A DNA stretch of 64,000 bases from the NCBI RefSeq assembly GCF_026017845.1, contig NZ_CP100416.1:4013602-4077601 (forward strand). Reading direction: 5' to 3'. A program made the translations under genes and the position numbers. Each line of letters begins with the position of its first letter. Within the stretch, counting starts at the first letter, position 1. This DNA comes from Amycolatopsis mediterranei (lineage in GTDB: Bacteria > Actinomycetota > Actinomycetes > Mycobacteriales > Pseudonocardiaceae). Positions 1-9,100 of the stretch are shown piece by piece. The notes beneath the pieces were generated by a model. It saw only the letters and a list, made by a program, of their open reading frames with translations, was not told the DNA's origin and made no database searches.

Positions 1-1
1 G

Positions 2-175
2 GACGGCAGGACGGCCGCGGGCCCGCAGGTGCAGTTCGCGGCCGAAGTCCCCAGCGCGGGGACCTACCGGCTGTTCCTGGACTTCAAGCACGGCGGTGTC
101 GTGCGGACCGCCGAGTTCACCGTCACCACGGCCGGGGCCGCCACTCCGCAATCCGCTGACGGCCACGGCCACTGA
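2..175 (+). CDS. C-terminal end of a secreted, probably metal-associated protein (5' part outside window)
   Basis: Only the last 57 codons are present, read in the frame that ends with TGA at 173-175. The visible protein is a beta-rich stretch (SAGTYRLFLDFKHGGVVRTA) and a His-ending tail (DGHGH). This type of end is common in secreted proteins encoded just before actinobacterial copper ATPases. The gap to the ATPase start is 15 bp, so the two are probably co-transcribed. The function of the missing part cannot be judged; metal handling is inferred from the neighbour and the His-containing tail. Confidence 0.65.
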   Translation, partial: DGRTAAGPQVQFAAEVPSAGTYRLFLDFKHGGVVRTAEFTVTTAGAATPQSADGHGH

Positions 176-190
176 ACCGCGAGGGAGACG

Positions 191-2461
191 ATGATGGGCA
201 GCACCACGGCCGGCTCCGGCCCGGTGACCGAGCTCGAACTCGCGATCGGTGGCATGACCTGCGCCTCGTGCGCGAATCGCATCGAGCGCAAGCTCAACAA
301 GCTCGACGGCGTCACCGCGTCGGTCAACTACGCCACCGAGAAGGCACGCGTGCACGCGCCGGAGGGCGTCGACCCGGCCACGCTGGTGGCCACGGTCGAG
401 GCCGCCGGTTACCACGCGACCCTGCCGCGGCCGGAGAAAGCCATCGAGTCCGAAGTGGACGAAGGGGACCCGGCGCGCCCGCTGCGGCAGCGGCTGATCA
501 CCAGCGCGGTGCTCGCGGTGCCGGTGATCCTGCCGGCCATGGTGCCGGCCCTGCAGTTCACGTACTGGCAATGGATTTCGCTGACGCTGGCCGCGCCGGT
601 CGTCACCTGGGGTGCCTGGCCGTTCCACCGGGCGGCGTGGACGAACCTGCGCCACGGCGCCGCGACCATGGACACCCTGGTGTCGATGGGCGTGCTCGCG
701 GCGGCCGCGTGGTCGGTGTGGGCGCTGCTGTTCGGTAAGGCCGGGACGCCGGGGATGGTGCACCCGTTCGAGCTGACGATCGAGCCGTCCGACGGCGCCG
801 GCAACATCTACCTGGAGGTCGCCGCCGGCGTCACCACGTTCATCCTGGCCGGCCGCTACTTCGAGGCGCGGTCCAAGCGCCGCGCCGGGGCGGCGCTGCG
901 GGCGCTGCTGGAGCTGGGCGCGAAAGAGGTCGCGGTGCTGCGAGCCGGTGCCGAGGTCCGCATCCCGACCTCCGCGCTGGTGGCGGGGGACCGGTTCGTC
1001 GTGCGGCCCGGCGAGAAGATCGCCACCGACGGCGTGGTCGAGGAAGGCAAGTCGGCCGTCGACGCTTCGATGCTCACCGGCGAGTCGGTGCCCGTCGAAG
1101 TCGGCGAAGGGGACGTCGTCACTGGCGCGACCGTCAACGCCGGTGGCCGGCTGGTCGTGCGGGCCACCCGGGTCGGCGCCGGCACGCAGCTGGCGCAGAT
1201 GGCCCAGCTCGTCGAAGCCGCCCAGAGCGGCAAGGCCGAGGTCCAGCGCCTGGCCGACCGGGTGTCCGGGGTTTTCGTGCCGATCGTGATCGGCTTGGCG
1301 GCCGCCACGCTCGGCTTCTGGCTCGGCACCGACGTCGGCCTGGCGGCCGCGTTCACCGCCGCGGTCGCGGTGCTGATCATCGCCTGCCCGTGCGCGCTCG
1401 GCCTGGCCACGCCGACGGCGCTGCTCGTCGGCACCGGCCGCGGCGCCCAGCTCGGCGTGCTGATCAAGGGGCCGGAAGTGCTGGAGTCGACCCGCCGGGT
1501 CGACACCGTCGTGCTCGACAAGACCGGCACGGTCACCGCGGGCCGGATGACGCTCGTCGGCGTGCACCCGGCCGAGGGTGTCGACGAGACCGAGCTGCTG
1601 CGGCTGGCCGGCGCGCTCGAGAACGCGTCCGAGCACCCGATCGCGGCGGCCGTCGCCCGTGGTGCCCGGGAGCGCGTCGACCTGCCCGCGGTCGAAGACT
1701 TCACGAACGTCGAAGGCCTCGGGGTCCAGGGCGTGGTCGAGGGGCACGCGGTCCTGGTCGGCCGCACGGCCCTGCTGGACGACTGGAGCCAGCCGCTGCC
1801 GGACGACCTCGCGGCCGCGAAGGCGGCGGCGGAGGAGCGCGGGCACACCGCGGTCGCGGTGGCCTGGGACGGCGCGGCCCGCGGTGTCCTGCTGGTCGCC
1901 GACACCGTCAAGCCGACGTCGGCCGAGGCCGTCGCCCAGCTGCGGGCGCTGGGCCTGACCCCGGTGCTGCTGACCGGGGACAACACGGCGGTGGCCAACG
2001 CTGTCGCGGCGGAAGTGGGCATCGACGAGGTGATCGCCGAAGTTCTCCCGGCGGACAAGCTGGACGTCGTCAAGCGGCTGCAGGACGAGGGCAAGGTCGT
2101 CGCCATGGTCGGCGACGGCGTCAACGACGCGCCGGCGCTGGCCCAAGCCGACCTCGGGCTGGCCATGGGCACCGGCACGGACGTCGCGATCGAGGCGAGC
2201 GACATCACGCTGGTCCGCGGCGACCTGCGCGCGGTGGCCGACGCGATCCGGCTGTCGCGGCGGACGTTGCGGACGATCAAGGGCAACCTGTTCTGGGCGT
2301 TCGCCTACAACCTGGCGGCGCTGCCGCTGGCCGCGGCGGGCCTGCTGAACCCGATGATCGCGGGTGCGGCGATGGCGTTCAGTTCGGTGTTCGTCGTCGG
2401 CAACAGCCTGCGGCTGCGCGGCTTCACGTCCGGTTCGGCGACCCGGCCGAACCGGGCCTGA
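191..2461 (+). CDS. copA: Heavy-metal translocating P1B-type ATPase (CopA-like copper exporter)
   Basis: 756-residue membrane pump predicted to export Cu(I) from the cytoplasm at the cost of ATP. An N-terminal heavy-metal-associated domain carries GMTCASC (Cys24 and Cys27). The intramembrane metal site CPC is at 399-401, the phosphorylated Asp is in DKTGT from 443, and the hinge motif GDGVNDAPA begins at 641. Several hydrophobic helices lie at about 100-200, 345-415 and 700-740. The CPC plus CASC pattern is that of Cu+/Ag+ pumps rather than Zn/Cd pumps. A GAGGGAGA ribosome site precedes ATG 191; the second ATG at 194 is also possible. A BlaI-type regulator and a DUF305 copper-type lipoprotein lie just downstream on the other strand, consistent with a metal-resistance cluster. 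Confidence 0.93.
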   Translation: MMGSTTAGSGPVTELELAIGGMTCASCANRIERKLNKLDGVTASVNYATEKARVHAPEGVDPATLVATVEAAGYHATLPRPEKAIESEVDEGDPARPLRQRLITSAVLAVPVILPAMVPALQFTYWQWISLTLAAPVVTWGAWPFHRAAWTNLRHGAATMDTLVSMGVLAAAAWSVWALLFGKAGTPGMVHPFELTIEPSDGAGNIYLEVAAGVTTFILAGRYFEARSKRRAGAALRALLELGAKEVAVLRAGAEVRIPTSALVAGDRFVVRPGEKIATDGVVEEGKSAVDASMLTGESVPVEVGEGDVVTGATVNAGGRLVVRATRVGAGTQLAQMAQLVEAAQSGKAEVQRLADRVSGVFVPIVIGLAAATLGFWLGTDVGLAAAFTAAVAVLIIACPCALGLATPTALLVGTGRGAQLGVLIKGPEVLESTRRVDTVVLDKTGTVTAGRMTLVGVHPAEGVDETELLRLAGALENASEHPIAAAVARGARERVDLPAVEDFTNVEGLGVQGVVEGHAVLVGRTALLDDWSQPLPDDLAAAKAAAEERGHTAVAVAWDGAARGVLLVADTVKPTSAEAVAQLRALGLTPVLLTGDNTAVANAVAAEVGIDEVIAEVLPADKLDVVKRLQDEGKVVAMVGDGVNDAPALAQADLGLAMGTGTDVAIEASDITLVRGDLRAVADAIRLSRRTLRTIKGNLFWAFAYNLAALPLAAAGLLNPMIAGAAMAFSSVFVVGNSLRLRGFTSGSATRPNRA

Positions 2462-2497
2462 CCCCGCGCTGCGGACACTGTGGACAGAGGCGGTTCC

Positions 2498-3427
2498 TCA
2501 GCGGCAGGCGAGGAAACCGGTGACCAGCACCAGGGTCACCGCGATCCCGGGCGGTGCGAGGAAGGCGGCGATACCGCCGGCGACGGTGACCGGCCGCAGT
2601 GTCGGCGACGCGCCGGTGTCGAGCCGGCTGAGCCGGATGGCCGTGTCGCCGCCCGCCATGGCGAGCGCGCGCCGCGGCCCGTCCACCGCCCGGATCGACA
2701 CGAGCGCCGACCGGAGCGGCCCGCGTCCGCACTGCGCGGCCGCGGCCTGGTCGGCGGCCAGTTCCACGAGCAGCCGCGTCGCCGCGGGCAGCTCGCGCAT
2801 CAGCGGGACGAACCGCAGCGTCCGGCCCAGGACTTCCGCGCAGCTGGTGAACAGGTGGTGGTGCCCGAGGACGTGGGCGCGTTCGTGCGCCAGCACGGCT
2901 CCCAGTTCGCGCTTGGTCAGGTGCGCGGCGAGCCCGTCGCTGGCGACCACCAGCGCGCGGCGGCCGCCCAGGCTGTACGCGATCGGCCGTTCGTCCGGCA
3001 GCCACAGGGTGGGGACCGGCCGGGGGTCGTGGGCGCCGGCGAGCCGCAGCGCGGTCAGGTGCCGCCGGTGCAGGACGGCCCGCCGCCGGCGCCGGGCGAG
3101 CCAGGACAGCGTCTGCCGGCCGGTCGCGGCGGCCAGGACGAGGCCCGCGATCGTGCCGGCGACCGGGTCGAGCGCGGGCAGCTCGTCGTGGCCGACCGCG
3201 GCCCAGCAGTCGTGGAGCAAGCGCAGGACCGCGTCGGCCGGGCCGTGTCCCGGCAGGACGAGGAGCAGCACCCCGGCCACCGTCGCACCGACCACCCCGG
3301 CGGCGGTGAGCAGCCACCAGGCGATCGCCGTCCGCGGGTCGACCCGCGCGGCGAGGCGGCCCAGCAGCCACGGCGACCACCACCCGATCGCGGTGGTGCC
3401 GAGCAGCAGGGCGGCCGCGAGGATCAC
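2498..3427 (-). CDS. M56-family membrane metalloprotease (BlaR1/MecR1-like, no sensor domain)
   Basis: 309-residue polytopic membrane protein with the zinc-protease motif HERAH at 181-185 between hydrophobic segments. The GTG start at 3427 forms a GTGA overlap with the stop of the BlaI gene, so the two are translationally coupled; a longer reading upstream in the same frame only shadows BlaI. In the BlaR/BlaI paradigm the M56 protease is activated by a signal and causes cleavage of the BlaI repressor. This protein lacks the C-terminal penicillin-binding sensor of true BlaR1, as do many actinobacterial M56 proteins, so the signal is unknown. Confidence 0.88.
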   Translation of the reverse strand: MILAAALLLGTTAIGWWSPWLLGRLAARVDPRTAIAWWLLTAAGVVGATVAGVLLLVLPGHGPADAVLRLLHDCWAAVGHDELPALDPVAGTIAGLVLAAATGRQTLSWLARRRRRAVLHRRHLTALRLAGAHDPRPVPTLWLPDERPIAYSLGGRRALVVASDGLAAHLTKRELGAVLAHERAHVLGHHHLFTSCAEVLGRTLRFVPLMRELPAATRLLVELAADQAAAAQCGRGPLRSALVSIRAVDGPRRALAMAGGDTAIRLSRLDTGASPTLRPVTVAGGIAAFLAPPGIAVTLVLVTGFLACR

Positions 3428-3786
3428 CGCTTCTTCGGCTTCCGGCGCAGCGCCCGGCGGAGCACGTCCGATTCCTCTTCGGTGACGGTGCTGACGAAGT
3501 GCAGCAGCACGGATTCGCGGTCGTCCACCGAGTCGAGCACCTCCCGCAGGCTCTGCGCGGTCGCTTCCGCCCGGGTGGTGACCGCGCGGTAGCGGTACGC
3601 GCGGTTCTCGAGTTCGCGCACGACCCAGCCCTTCCGGTGCAGGTTGTCCAGGACCGTCATCACCGTCGTGTACGCCAGGTGACGCTGCTGGTTCAGCTCG
3701 TCGAGCACCTGCCGGACCCGCAACGGTTCCGCCGCCTCCCAGAGCACGTCCATCACCGACGCTTCGAGCTCGCCCAGACCCAGCAT
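3424..3786 (-). CDS. BlaI/MecI/CopY-family transcriptional repressor
   Basis: 120 residues, the normal family length. The winged-helix domain occupies about residues 5-75 (LGELEASVMDVLW, then YTTVMTVLDNLHRKGWV), followed by the dimerisation helices. It should bind as a dimer to a palindromic operator and be inactivated by proteolysis, probably by the coupled M56 protease encoded by the next gene. Position beside copA and DUF305 genes makes a metal or envelope signal plausible, but the regulated promoter is not established. I could not find a convincing palindrome directly upstream of this gene. Confidence 0.9.
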   Translation of the reverse strand: MLGLGELEASVMDVLWEAAEPLRVRQVLDELNQQRHLAYTTVMTVLDNLHRKGWVVRELENRAYRYRAVTTRAEATAQSLREVLDSVDDRESVLLHFVSTVTEEESDVLRRALRRKPKKR

Positions 3787-3879
3787 GGCACCTCCGGTGG
3801 GCAGGATACTTCCCGCGCCTCGGCCGGCCGAAGATCGACCGGGCGCCGGGGCAGCCGTGCGCTGCCCCGGCGACCGTGC

Positions 3880-4470
3880 TCAGCTCCGGGGGAGCATTCC
3901 CTGCATTTCGGTGATCTCCGCCTGCTGCGCGTCGACGATCTTCCCGGCGAGCGCCTTGGCGCCGGCGTCGCCGCCCTTGGCCAGTTCGGTCTTGGCCATG
4001 TCGATCGCGCCCTGGTGGTGCCGGATCATCATGTGGAGCCACAACTTGTCGAACTCGGCGCCCTTGGCGGCCTCGAGCTTCTTCATGTCGTCGCCGGACA
4101 TCATGCCGGGCATCGACCCGTCCATGCCCGGCATCGGCTCGTGGGTCATCCCCGGCATGCCGGCGCCCCAGGTGGTCAGCCAGCCCTGCATCTGCCGGAT
4201 CTCCGGGTCCTGGGCCTTTTCGATCCGGCTCGCGAGGTCGAGCACCTTCGGGTCGGTGCTGCGCGACGGGACGAGCTTCGCCATGTCGAGCGCCTGGCTG
4301 TGGTGCGGGACCATCTGCTGGGCGAACGTGACGTCGTCGGCGTTGTGGCCGGCGGCCGCCGGTGCCGTCGAGCCGGAAGTCATCCCGGGCATCGAGTCGT
4401 TGCTGTTGCAGGCGCCGAGCAGCACGGCCGAGGCCAGCACGAGGCCGGCGATGATGAAGTTTTTGCGCAT
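3880..4470 (-). CDS. DUF305 lipoprotein, His/Met-rich, probable copper-binding
   Basis: 196 residues. A lipoprotein signal peptide ends in LLGAC with Cys21 as the lipid-modified residue, so the protein should sit on the outer face of the membrane. Two DUF305 halves each carry a His pair: HHSQALDMA at 56-64 and HHQGAIDMA at 151-159. Between them is a Met-rich linker, about 105-123, with repeated MPGM units. His pairs and MxxM repeats of this kind bind copper or silver in related proteins. It lies 58 bp after the DUF6153 gene on the same strand, probably one operon, and beside the copA-type ATPase. Confidence 0.9.
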   Translation of the reverse strand: MRKNFIIAGLVLASAVLLGACNSNDSMPGMTSGSTAPAAAGHNADDVTFAQQMVPHHSQALDMAKLVPSRSTDPKVLDLASRIEKAQDPEIRQMQGWLTTWGAGMPGMTHEPMPGMDGSMPGMMSGDDMKKLEAAKGAEFDKLWLHMMIRHHQGAIDMAKTELAKGGDAGAKALAGKIVDAQQAEITEMQGMLPRS

Positions 4471-4528
4471 GACAAATCTTTCTCTGTGTGAGAGTGCGTG
4501 ATTTCGACCGTGGCGTGAAGCCGGTCGA

Positions 4529-4939
4529 TCACGTACGCAGAACGCACAGAGAAGTCAGGATGCCGCGCCCGCTTCGGTTCGGCGGACGTCCTCGGCTCGG
4601 TGAGCCGCGGGAGCCGGCCGCCCGGGAAAACGTCGTGGTGAACCACGAGCTGCCCAGGAAGACGACGACGGCCAGCAGCAGGGCGCCCGCCGCGCACAAG
4701 ACGGCCAGGCAGAGGTGGAGGACGTCGTGCAGGCCGCCCGGCAGGCCTGGATCGTGGTGCCCGGAGCCGGTTTCCGGTGGAGCGGTGGCTTCCTGCGGGC
4801 CGGCGTCCGACGACATGGCGTGCATCGCCGTGGTGCCGGCGGCGTTCGCCATGCCGACGTGGTGCATCGCGACGACACCCAGGGCGAGCGCGCACAGCAG
4901 GAGAACCTGCTGCACCTTGCCGGGCCGGTTCACCGTCAC
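4529..4939 (-). CDS. DUF6153-family small membrane protein
   Basis: 136 residues with two hydrophobic segments, at about 11-32 and 73-96. A His/Met-bearing extracytoplasmic loop lies between them (MHHVGMAN, AMHAM, GHHDPG). The C-terminal 35 residues are basic and of low complexity. Members of this uncharacterised family frequently precede DUF305 genes in actinobacteria, as here, and the residues in the loop suggest metal contact. Function is unknown; an accessory role to the DUF305 lipoprotein is inference from linkage. Confidence 0.72.
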   Translation of the reverse strand: MTVNRPGKVQQVLLLCALALGVVAMHHVGMANAAGTTAMHAMSSDAGPQEATAPPETGSGHHDPGLPGGLHDVLHLCLAVLCAAGALLLAVVVFLGSSWFTTTFSRAAGSRGSPSRGRPPNRSGRGILTSLCVLRT

Positions 4940-5066
4940 GACTTCACCGTATCAACCACGCACAGCTCCCTGACGGCCGCCGTTCTCCGTTCTTTCCGGA
5001 TCGTTTTCTACACGGAGGCACCGGCACGCCGGTTCACGAGCTTTCGCTTTTCCTGCTACCGGTGAT

Positions 5067-5076
5067 AGTAGCTACT
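5067..5076. promoter_or_regulatory. Short perfect palindrome, weak candidate operator
   Basis: AGTAGCTACT is a perfect 10-bp palindrome lying between the DUF6153 gene and the hypothetical gene ending at 5072. BlaI-family operators are AT-rich palindromes of this style, so it could be a site for the nearby BlaI protein. It is about 130 bp upstream of the DUF6153 start and overlaps the end of the neighbouring gene. The assignment is weak. Confidence 0.2.
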
Positions 5077-5380
5077 CGCGTGGTGGCGGCGGGCCGGCAG
5101 GAAGGAACTCGGCGGCCCAGCGGTGCGCGGTCGCGCAGACCTCGGCTTCGGTGCCGCGGACGTGCTCGACGACCTCGCCGCCGGACCACAGCATGAGGGC
5201 GACCGTGCCGGGCCGGATCGGGGTCAGGCCGATGAGCCTGCGGTGCCCGTTGTGCTCGACGACCCGCTCGGCGGTGAGCCACTGACCGGTCGTGCCGGTG
5301 CGGGTGACCGTCCACGCCGGATCCGCGGCGAGCTCGGCGACCGATCGGGGCACGAGTTCTTCAGACTGTTCGAGATCCAC
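5072..5380 (-). CDS. Hypothetical protein, 102 aa
   Basis: Short soluble protein with good high-GC codon usage, starting at GTG 5380 (VDLEQSEELVPRSV). It has alternating beta-strand-like segments (RRLIGLTPIRPGTVALMLWS) and a C-terminal helix (EAEVCATAHRWAAEFL). No signal peptide, membrane segment or known domain was recognised. The frame is open further upstream, but codon use there does not look coding. The gene is monocistronic, with divergent genes beyond its start. Confidence 0.6.
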   Translation of the reverse strand: MDLEQSEELVPRSVAELAADPAWTVTRTGTTGQWLTAERVVEHNGHRRLIGLTPIRPGTVALMLWSGGEVVEHVRGTEAEVCATAHRWAAEFLPAGPPPPRE

Positions 5381-5599
5381 ACTGCTCAGCCTGGCACGGC
5401 TACCCGCTTCCGGTGATCCGCGGATGAATATCAGGTGAACAACAACCCGCCCGGGGTCGAGGTGGCCCGCGCTGAGCTGGGTGTTCGGCGCGGATCGGCC
5501 GGTCGGCGGTACGACCCGCGTGCCGCCGGTGGTGCCGCGGTCCGTGCATGATCCACTACGGTGTGCCGGACCTGGGGGCCACGACCGCAGGGAGCCGTC

Positions 5600-6007
5600 A
5601 TGCCGACCCGCACCACCGTGGCCGAGTGGACGGTCGCCGCGTCCGGCGACACCGCGGCCTTCACCCACGCCGCCGCCGGCGGCTACTGGGCACCGCGGGT
5701 GTGGAGCGGCCGGGGCCTGGCCGTCGCCGAGGCCGACCTCGCCGCACTGGACAAGGTGCTGGGGGAGGTCCTGAAGCTGCCGGTCTACTGGCTGGCCCGC
5801 ACCCGCCGCGGGGACAGCGCGGCCGGGGAGGCGGCCGTCTGGTCGCCGCCGCGCTACGACCCCGACGACGAGTTCGTCTACCTCACCGGGCCCTGCCGGA
5901 CGGACGCGCCCGCTCCGGGGTACCGGCCGGTCTCGACGTTCGCCATCGACCTGGTCCACCTGCGCGGCCTGCGGATCAGGATCGCCGCGTACCGGGCGCC
6001 GAAGTGA
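5600..6007 (+). CDS. Hypothetical protein, 135 aa
   Basis: Start chosen at ATG 5600 because GCAGGGAG lies just before it; the frame opens 39 bp earlier without a ribosome site. The soluble sequence begins with a region compatible with a short beta-sandwich (TVAEWTVAASGDTAAFTH) and has paired acidic/aromatic segments later (RYDPDDEFVYLTG). No family was recognised and no cysteine pattern or membrane segment is seen. Confidence 0.6.
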   Translation: MPTRTTVAEWTVAASGDTAAFTHAAAGGYWAPRVWSGRGLAVAEADLAALDKVLGEVLKLPVYWLARTRRGDSAAGEAAVWSPPRYDPDDEFVYLTGPCRTDAPAPGYRPVSTFAIDLVHLRGLRIRIAAYRAPK

Positions 6008-6288
6008 GCGGTGCCACGCTGAGGCCGATGCGGGCGGAGTAGCTCCCGGCCGCTTTCGGCGAGGGAACACCGCGCTCACCGCCGCGCCGTGCGCCACTAC
6101 CGGCGGACCGACGACCCGGTGCGGGCCGGGCGCAGCGGCGTCTACAGCCTGATGATCTCCGTTGCCGGGTTGATCGCCGCCGCGGTGGCACTGGTTCCGG
6201 CCGTCATCCGGATCCTTCGTGTAACGCCGGGGCGGGTTGCCGGCACTGAGCTGCGCGGTCCACCCACCAGCCCGAAGGAGCCTGGCTC

Positions 6289-6993
6289 ATGCCGAGTTAC
6301 GACGACCTGCGCGCCCTGTTCATCAACGGCACCCTCAAGCGCTCGCCCGATCCCAGCAACACCGAAGGCCTGATCGACGTCAGCCGCCGGATCATGGAGA
6401 AGAACGGCGTCACGGTCGAGGTGGTGCGCGCGATCGACCACGACATCGCGACCGGGGTCTGGCCGGACATGACCGAGCACGGCTGGGCGAGCGACGAGTG
6501 GCCGTCGCTCTACGAGAAGGTGCTGGCCGCCGACATCCTGGTGATCGCCGGGCCGATCTGGCTGGGGGACAACAGTTCCGTCACCAAGCTGGTCATCGAG
6601 CGGCTCTACGCCTGCTCGCACCTGCTCAACGACGCCGGTCAGTACGCCTACTACGGCCGGGTCGGCGGGTGCCTGATCACCGGGAACGAAGACGGCGTCA
6701 AGCACTGCGCGATGAACGTCCTCTACAGCCTCCAGCACCTCGGCTACACCATCCCGCCCCAGGCGGACGCGGGCTGGATCGGCGAAGCCGGCCCGGGACC
6801 GTCCTACCTGGACAGCGGATCGGGCGGTCCGGAGAACGACTTCACCAACCGCAACACCACGTTCATGACGTGGAACCTGATGCACCTGGCCCGCATGCTG
6901 AAGGACGCGGGCGGGATCCCGGTGCACGGCAACCAGCGCAGCGAGTGGGACGCCGGCTGCCGCTTCGACTTCACCAACCCCGAGTACCGCTGA
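6289..6993 (+). CDS. Flavodoxin-like / NADPH-dependent FMN reductase family protein
   Basis: 234 residues. The N-terminal strand LRALFINGTLKRSP with following Ser/Thr residues corresponds to the FMN phosphate-binding loop. AADILVIAGPIWLGDNSS at about 83-100 matches the second flavin-binding loop of the flavodoxin fold, and GRVGGCLITGNEDG is the third. A C-terminal extension holds the Asn/Thr-rich NDFTNRNTTFMTW. It likely uses FMN in a redox role in the cytoplasm; the substrate is unknown. GAAGGAG precedes the ATG. The antiporter gene follows after 4 bp, so the two may be co-transcribed. Confidence 0.8.
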   Translation: MPSYDDLRALFINGTLKRSPDPSNTEGLIDVSRRIMEKNGVTVEVVRAIDHDIATGVWPDMTEHGWASDEWPSLYEKVLAADILVIAGPIWLGDNSSVTKLVIERLYACSHLLNDAGQYAYYGRVGGCLITGNEDGVKHCAMNVLYSLQHLGYTIPPQADAGWIGEAGPGPSYLDSGSGGPENDFTNRNTTFMTWNLMHLARMLKDAGGIPVHGNQRSEWDAGCRFDFTNPEYR

Positions 6994-6997
6994 AGTC

Positions 6998-8188
6998 ATG
7001 CCGGACGTCGGTTTCGTCAACTTGTTCGCGGTCGCGGCGATCGCCCTCGCCGCGCCGCTGCTGCTCGGGCTGGCACCGAAGCTGCGCGTGCCCGCGGTGG
7101 TGCTGGAGATCGTGGCCGGGATCGCGCTCGGGCCGTCCGGGCTGGGCTGGATCACCCCGGACCTGCCGGTGCAGATCGTGGCCCTGCTCGGGCTGGCGTT
7201 CCTGCTGTTCCTGGCGGGGTTGGAGATCGACGTCCGCCGGCTGCGCGGGCGGGCGTTGCGGGTGGCGGTGCTGGGCTACGGCGTCACCCTCCTCCTCGGC
7301 CTCGCCGCCGGGGCCGGGTTCGCGACGGCCGGGTGGGTGCACAGCCCGCTGCTGGTGGCGGTCGCGCTCTCGGCGACGTCACTCGGGTTGGTCGTGCCGG
7401 TGCTCAAGGACGCCGGACAGGCCGAAGGCGGCCTCGGGCAGGCGGTCATCGCCGCGTGCTCGGTGGCCGACTTCGCCGCCGTCCTGCTGGTGTCGCTGCT
7501 GTTCTCCGCCTCCGGCGGCAGCACCGGCGCCCGGCTGGTGCTGCTCGTCGCGTTCGCGGGCCTGGTCGTGGTCACCGCGGTCGTGATCGCGCTGGCGGGC
7601 CGGTCGCGGCGGCTCGGCGCCACCCTGGCGCGGCTGCAGGACACCACGGCCGAGATCCGCGTCCGCGCGGCCGTGGTGCTGCTCGTTGCGTTCGTCGCGC
7701 TGGCCGAGGCGTTCGGGCTCGAGAGCATCCTCGGCGCGTTCCTCGCGGGCGCGGTCGTCGGCCTGCTCGACCGCGACTCCGGCTCGCACCCGCGCTTCCG
7801 CGTCAAGCTGGACGCGATCGGGTACGGCTTCCTGATCCCGGTCTTCTTCGTCACCAGCGGCCTGCGGCTCGATCTGTCCGGTTTGCTCGCCGACGCGGGC
7901 GCGCTCGTTCGCGTCCCGCTGTTCCTGGCGGCGCTGCTGCTCGCGCGCGGCATCCCGGCGCTGCTGTTCGCGCGTGAGTTCGGGAGGCGGCGGGCGATCG
8001 CGGCCGGCTTGCTGCAGGCGACGTCGCTGCCGTTCCTGGTCACCGCCACGCAGATCGGGGTGCTGACCGGCCTGATGACGCCGGTGACCGCGGCCGCGCT
8101 GGTCTGCGCGGGGCTGCTGTCGGTGCTGCTGTTCCCGGCCGGGGCGCTGGCGTTGCTGCGGGCGCCGGACCCGGTGGCCGTAAGGTGA
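6998..8188 (+). CDS. CPA2-type cation:proton antiporter
   Basis: 396-residue integral membrane protein with about 12 hydrophobic segments covering the whole length. It has the layout of the sodium/hydrogen exchanger domain: LEIVAGIALGPSGLGWI near residue 30, and LESILGAFLAGAVVGLLDRD near 240, a conserved stretch of this family. It has no C-terminal TrkA-N domain, so it is the transporter core only. It probably exchanges Na+ or K+ for H+. Its stop overlaps an alternative GTG (8185) of the sigma-factor gene. Confidence 0.87.
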   Translation: MPDVGFVNLFAVAAIALAAPLLLGLAPKLRVPAVVLEIVAGIALGPSGLGWITPDLPVQIVALLGLAFLLFLAGLEIDVRRLRGRALRVAVLGYGVTLLLGLAAGAGFATAGWVHSPLLVAVALSATSLGLVVPVLKDAGQAEGGLGQAVIAACSVADFAAVLLVSLLFSASGGSTGARLVLLVAFAGLVVVTAVVIALAGRSRRLGATLARLQDTTAEIRVRAAVVLLVAFVALAEAFGLESILGAFLAGAVVGLLDRDSGSHPRFRVKLDAIGYGFLIPVFFVTSGLRLDLSGLLADAGALVRVPLFLAALLLARGIPALLFAREFGRRRAIAAGLLQATSLPFLVTATQIGVLTGLMTPVTAAALVCAGLLSVLLFPAGALALLRAPDPVAVR

Positions 8189-8229
8189 CCGTCACCCTTT
8201 TCCTCCACCGCCGGGGCTACGCTCGGGCG

Positions 8230-8862
8230 GTGACCAAGCTGCCCCCGGACGACGAACTCGTCGCGGCGCTGCGGGCCGGTGACGGCGCGGCGTTCGCGGA
8301 CGTGCTCGACGCCTGGTCGTCGTCGATGCTGCGGCTGGCCCGATCGTTCGTCTCGACGCACGCCACCGCCGAGGAGGTCGTGCAGGACACCTGGCTCGCG
8401 GTCGTGAAAGGACTGTCCGCCTTCGAAGGCAGGTCGTCGTTCAAGACCTGGGTGTACCGCATCCTGGTCAACACGGCCAAGAAACGCGGCACGCACGAAA
8501 AGCGCAGCGTCCCCTGGACCAGCCTGCTGCCCGGCGACGAGGACCACGGTCCGACCGTGGACCCCAGCCGGTTCCAGGGGCCCGGCGGCGCCTACCCCGG
8601 ACACTGGCGGGAGACTCCCGAACCGTGGGCCTCGCCGGAGAAAACCGCACTGGCGCTGGAAATCCGTGAGATCATCACGGGTGTGCTGGACGAGTTGCCC
8701 GCCCGGCAGCGCGCGGTGATCAGCCTGCGCGACGTCGGCGACCACACCGCCGAGGAGGTCTGCGCAATGCTGCAGATCTCCGCGGCCAACCAGCGGGTGC
8801 TGTTGCACCGCGCCCGCGCGGTCGTCCGCGCGCGGCTGGCCGGGTACCTGGGGGTGGCGTGA
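8230..8862 (+). CDS. ECF-type RNA polymerase sigma factor
   Basis: 210 residues from GTG 8230 (MTKLPPDDELVAALRAGD). A start at GTG 8185, overlapping the antiporter stop, would add 15 residues and cannot be excluded. Sigma region 2 spans about 10-85 (VVQDTWLAVVKGLSAFEGRSSFKTW, core binding and -10 recognition). A variable linker contains RFQGPGGAYPGHW, and region 4 spans about 145-200 (LDELPARQRAVISLRDVGDHTAEEV). There is no C-terminal SnoaL extension. It is coupled by a 4-bp overlap to a zinc-finger anti-sigma gene, the usual ECF arrangement. Confidence 0.9.
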   Translation: MTKLPPDDELVAALRAGDGAAFADVLDAWSSSMLRLARSFVSTHATAEEVVQDTWLAVVKGLSAFEGRSSFKTWVYRILVNTAKKRGTHEKRSVPWTSLLPGDEDHGPTVDPSRFQGPGGAYPGHWRETPEPWASPEKTALALEIREIITGVLDELPARQRAVISLRDVGDHTAEEVCAMLQISAANQRVLLHRARAVVRARLAGYLGVA

Positions 8863-9092
8863 TGAACTGCGACGAGTTCGTCGAGCTGGTCACCGCGTTC
8901 CTCGACGGCGCCCTCGACCCCGCGACCGAAGACCGGTTCGTCGAGCACCTGGCCTTGTGCGAAGGCTGCGAACGCTACCTGGAGCAGTTCCGGACCACCA
9001 TCGCGGAGCTGGGGGAGCTGCCGCCGGAGTCGCTGTCGCCCGCGGTGCGCACCGACCTGCTGGACGCCTTCCGCGACTGGCACCGAAGCTGA
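8859..9092 (+). CDS. Small zinc-finger (zf-HC2) anti-sigma factor
   Basis: 77 residues. Near the N-terminus is the zinc-binding anti-sigma signature, HLALCEGC (His, Cys, Cys spacing HxxxCxxC). There is no membrane segment, so it would be a soluble, probably redox- or metal-responsive inhibitor of the sigma factor encoded immediately upstream. The GTG start overlaps the sigma stop (GTGA); ATG 8862 is the alternative. Close linkage and overlap support a cognate pair. Confidence 0.85.
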   Translation: MMNCDEFVELVTAFLDGALDPATEDRFVEHLALCEGCERYLEQFRTTIAELGELPPESLSPAVRTDLLDAFRDWHRS

Positions 9093-9100
9093 TCCCGGGT

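Noticed and set aside
856-2286. Long minus-strand open frame inside the copA gene (476 codons)
   Set aside because: Ser/Thr/Arg/Ala-rich low-complexity translation, typical of antisense frames in high-GC coding DNA; fully explained by copA.
6089-6288. Possible small membrane protein before the flavodoxin gene (RSGVYSLMISVAGLIAAAVA)
   Set aside because: One hydrophobic stretch looks real, but the frame runs on into the next gene without a plausible end and has no ribosome site; likely a decayed remnant at most.
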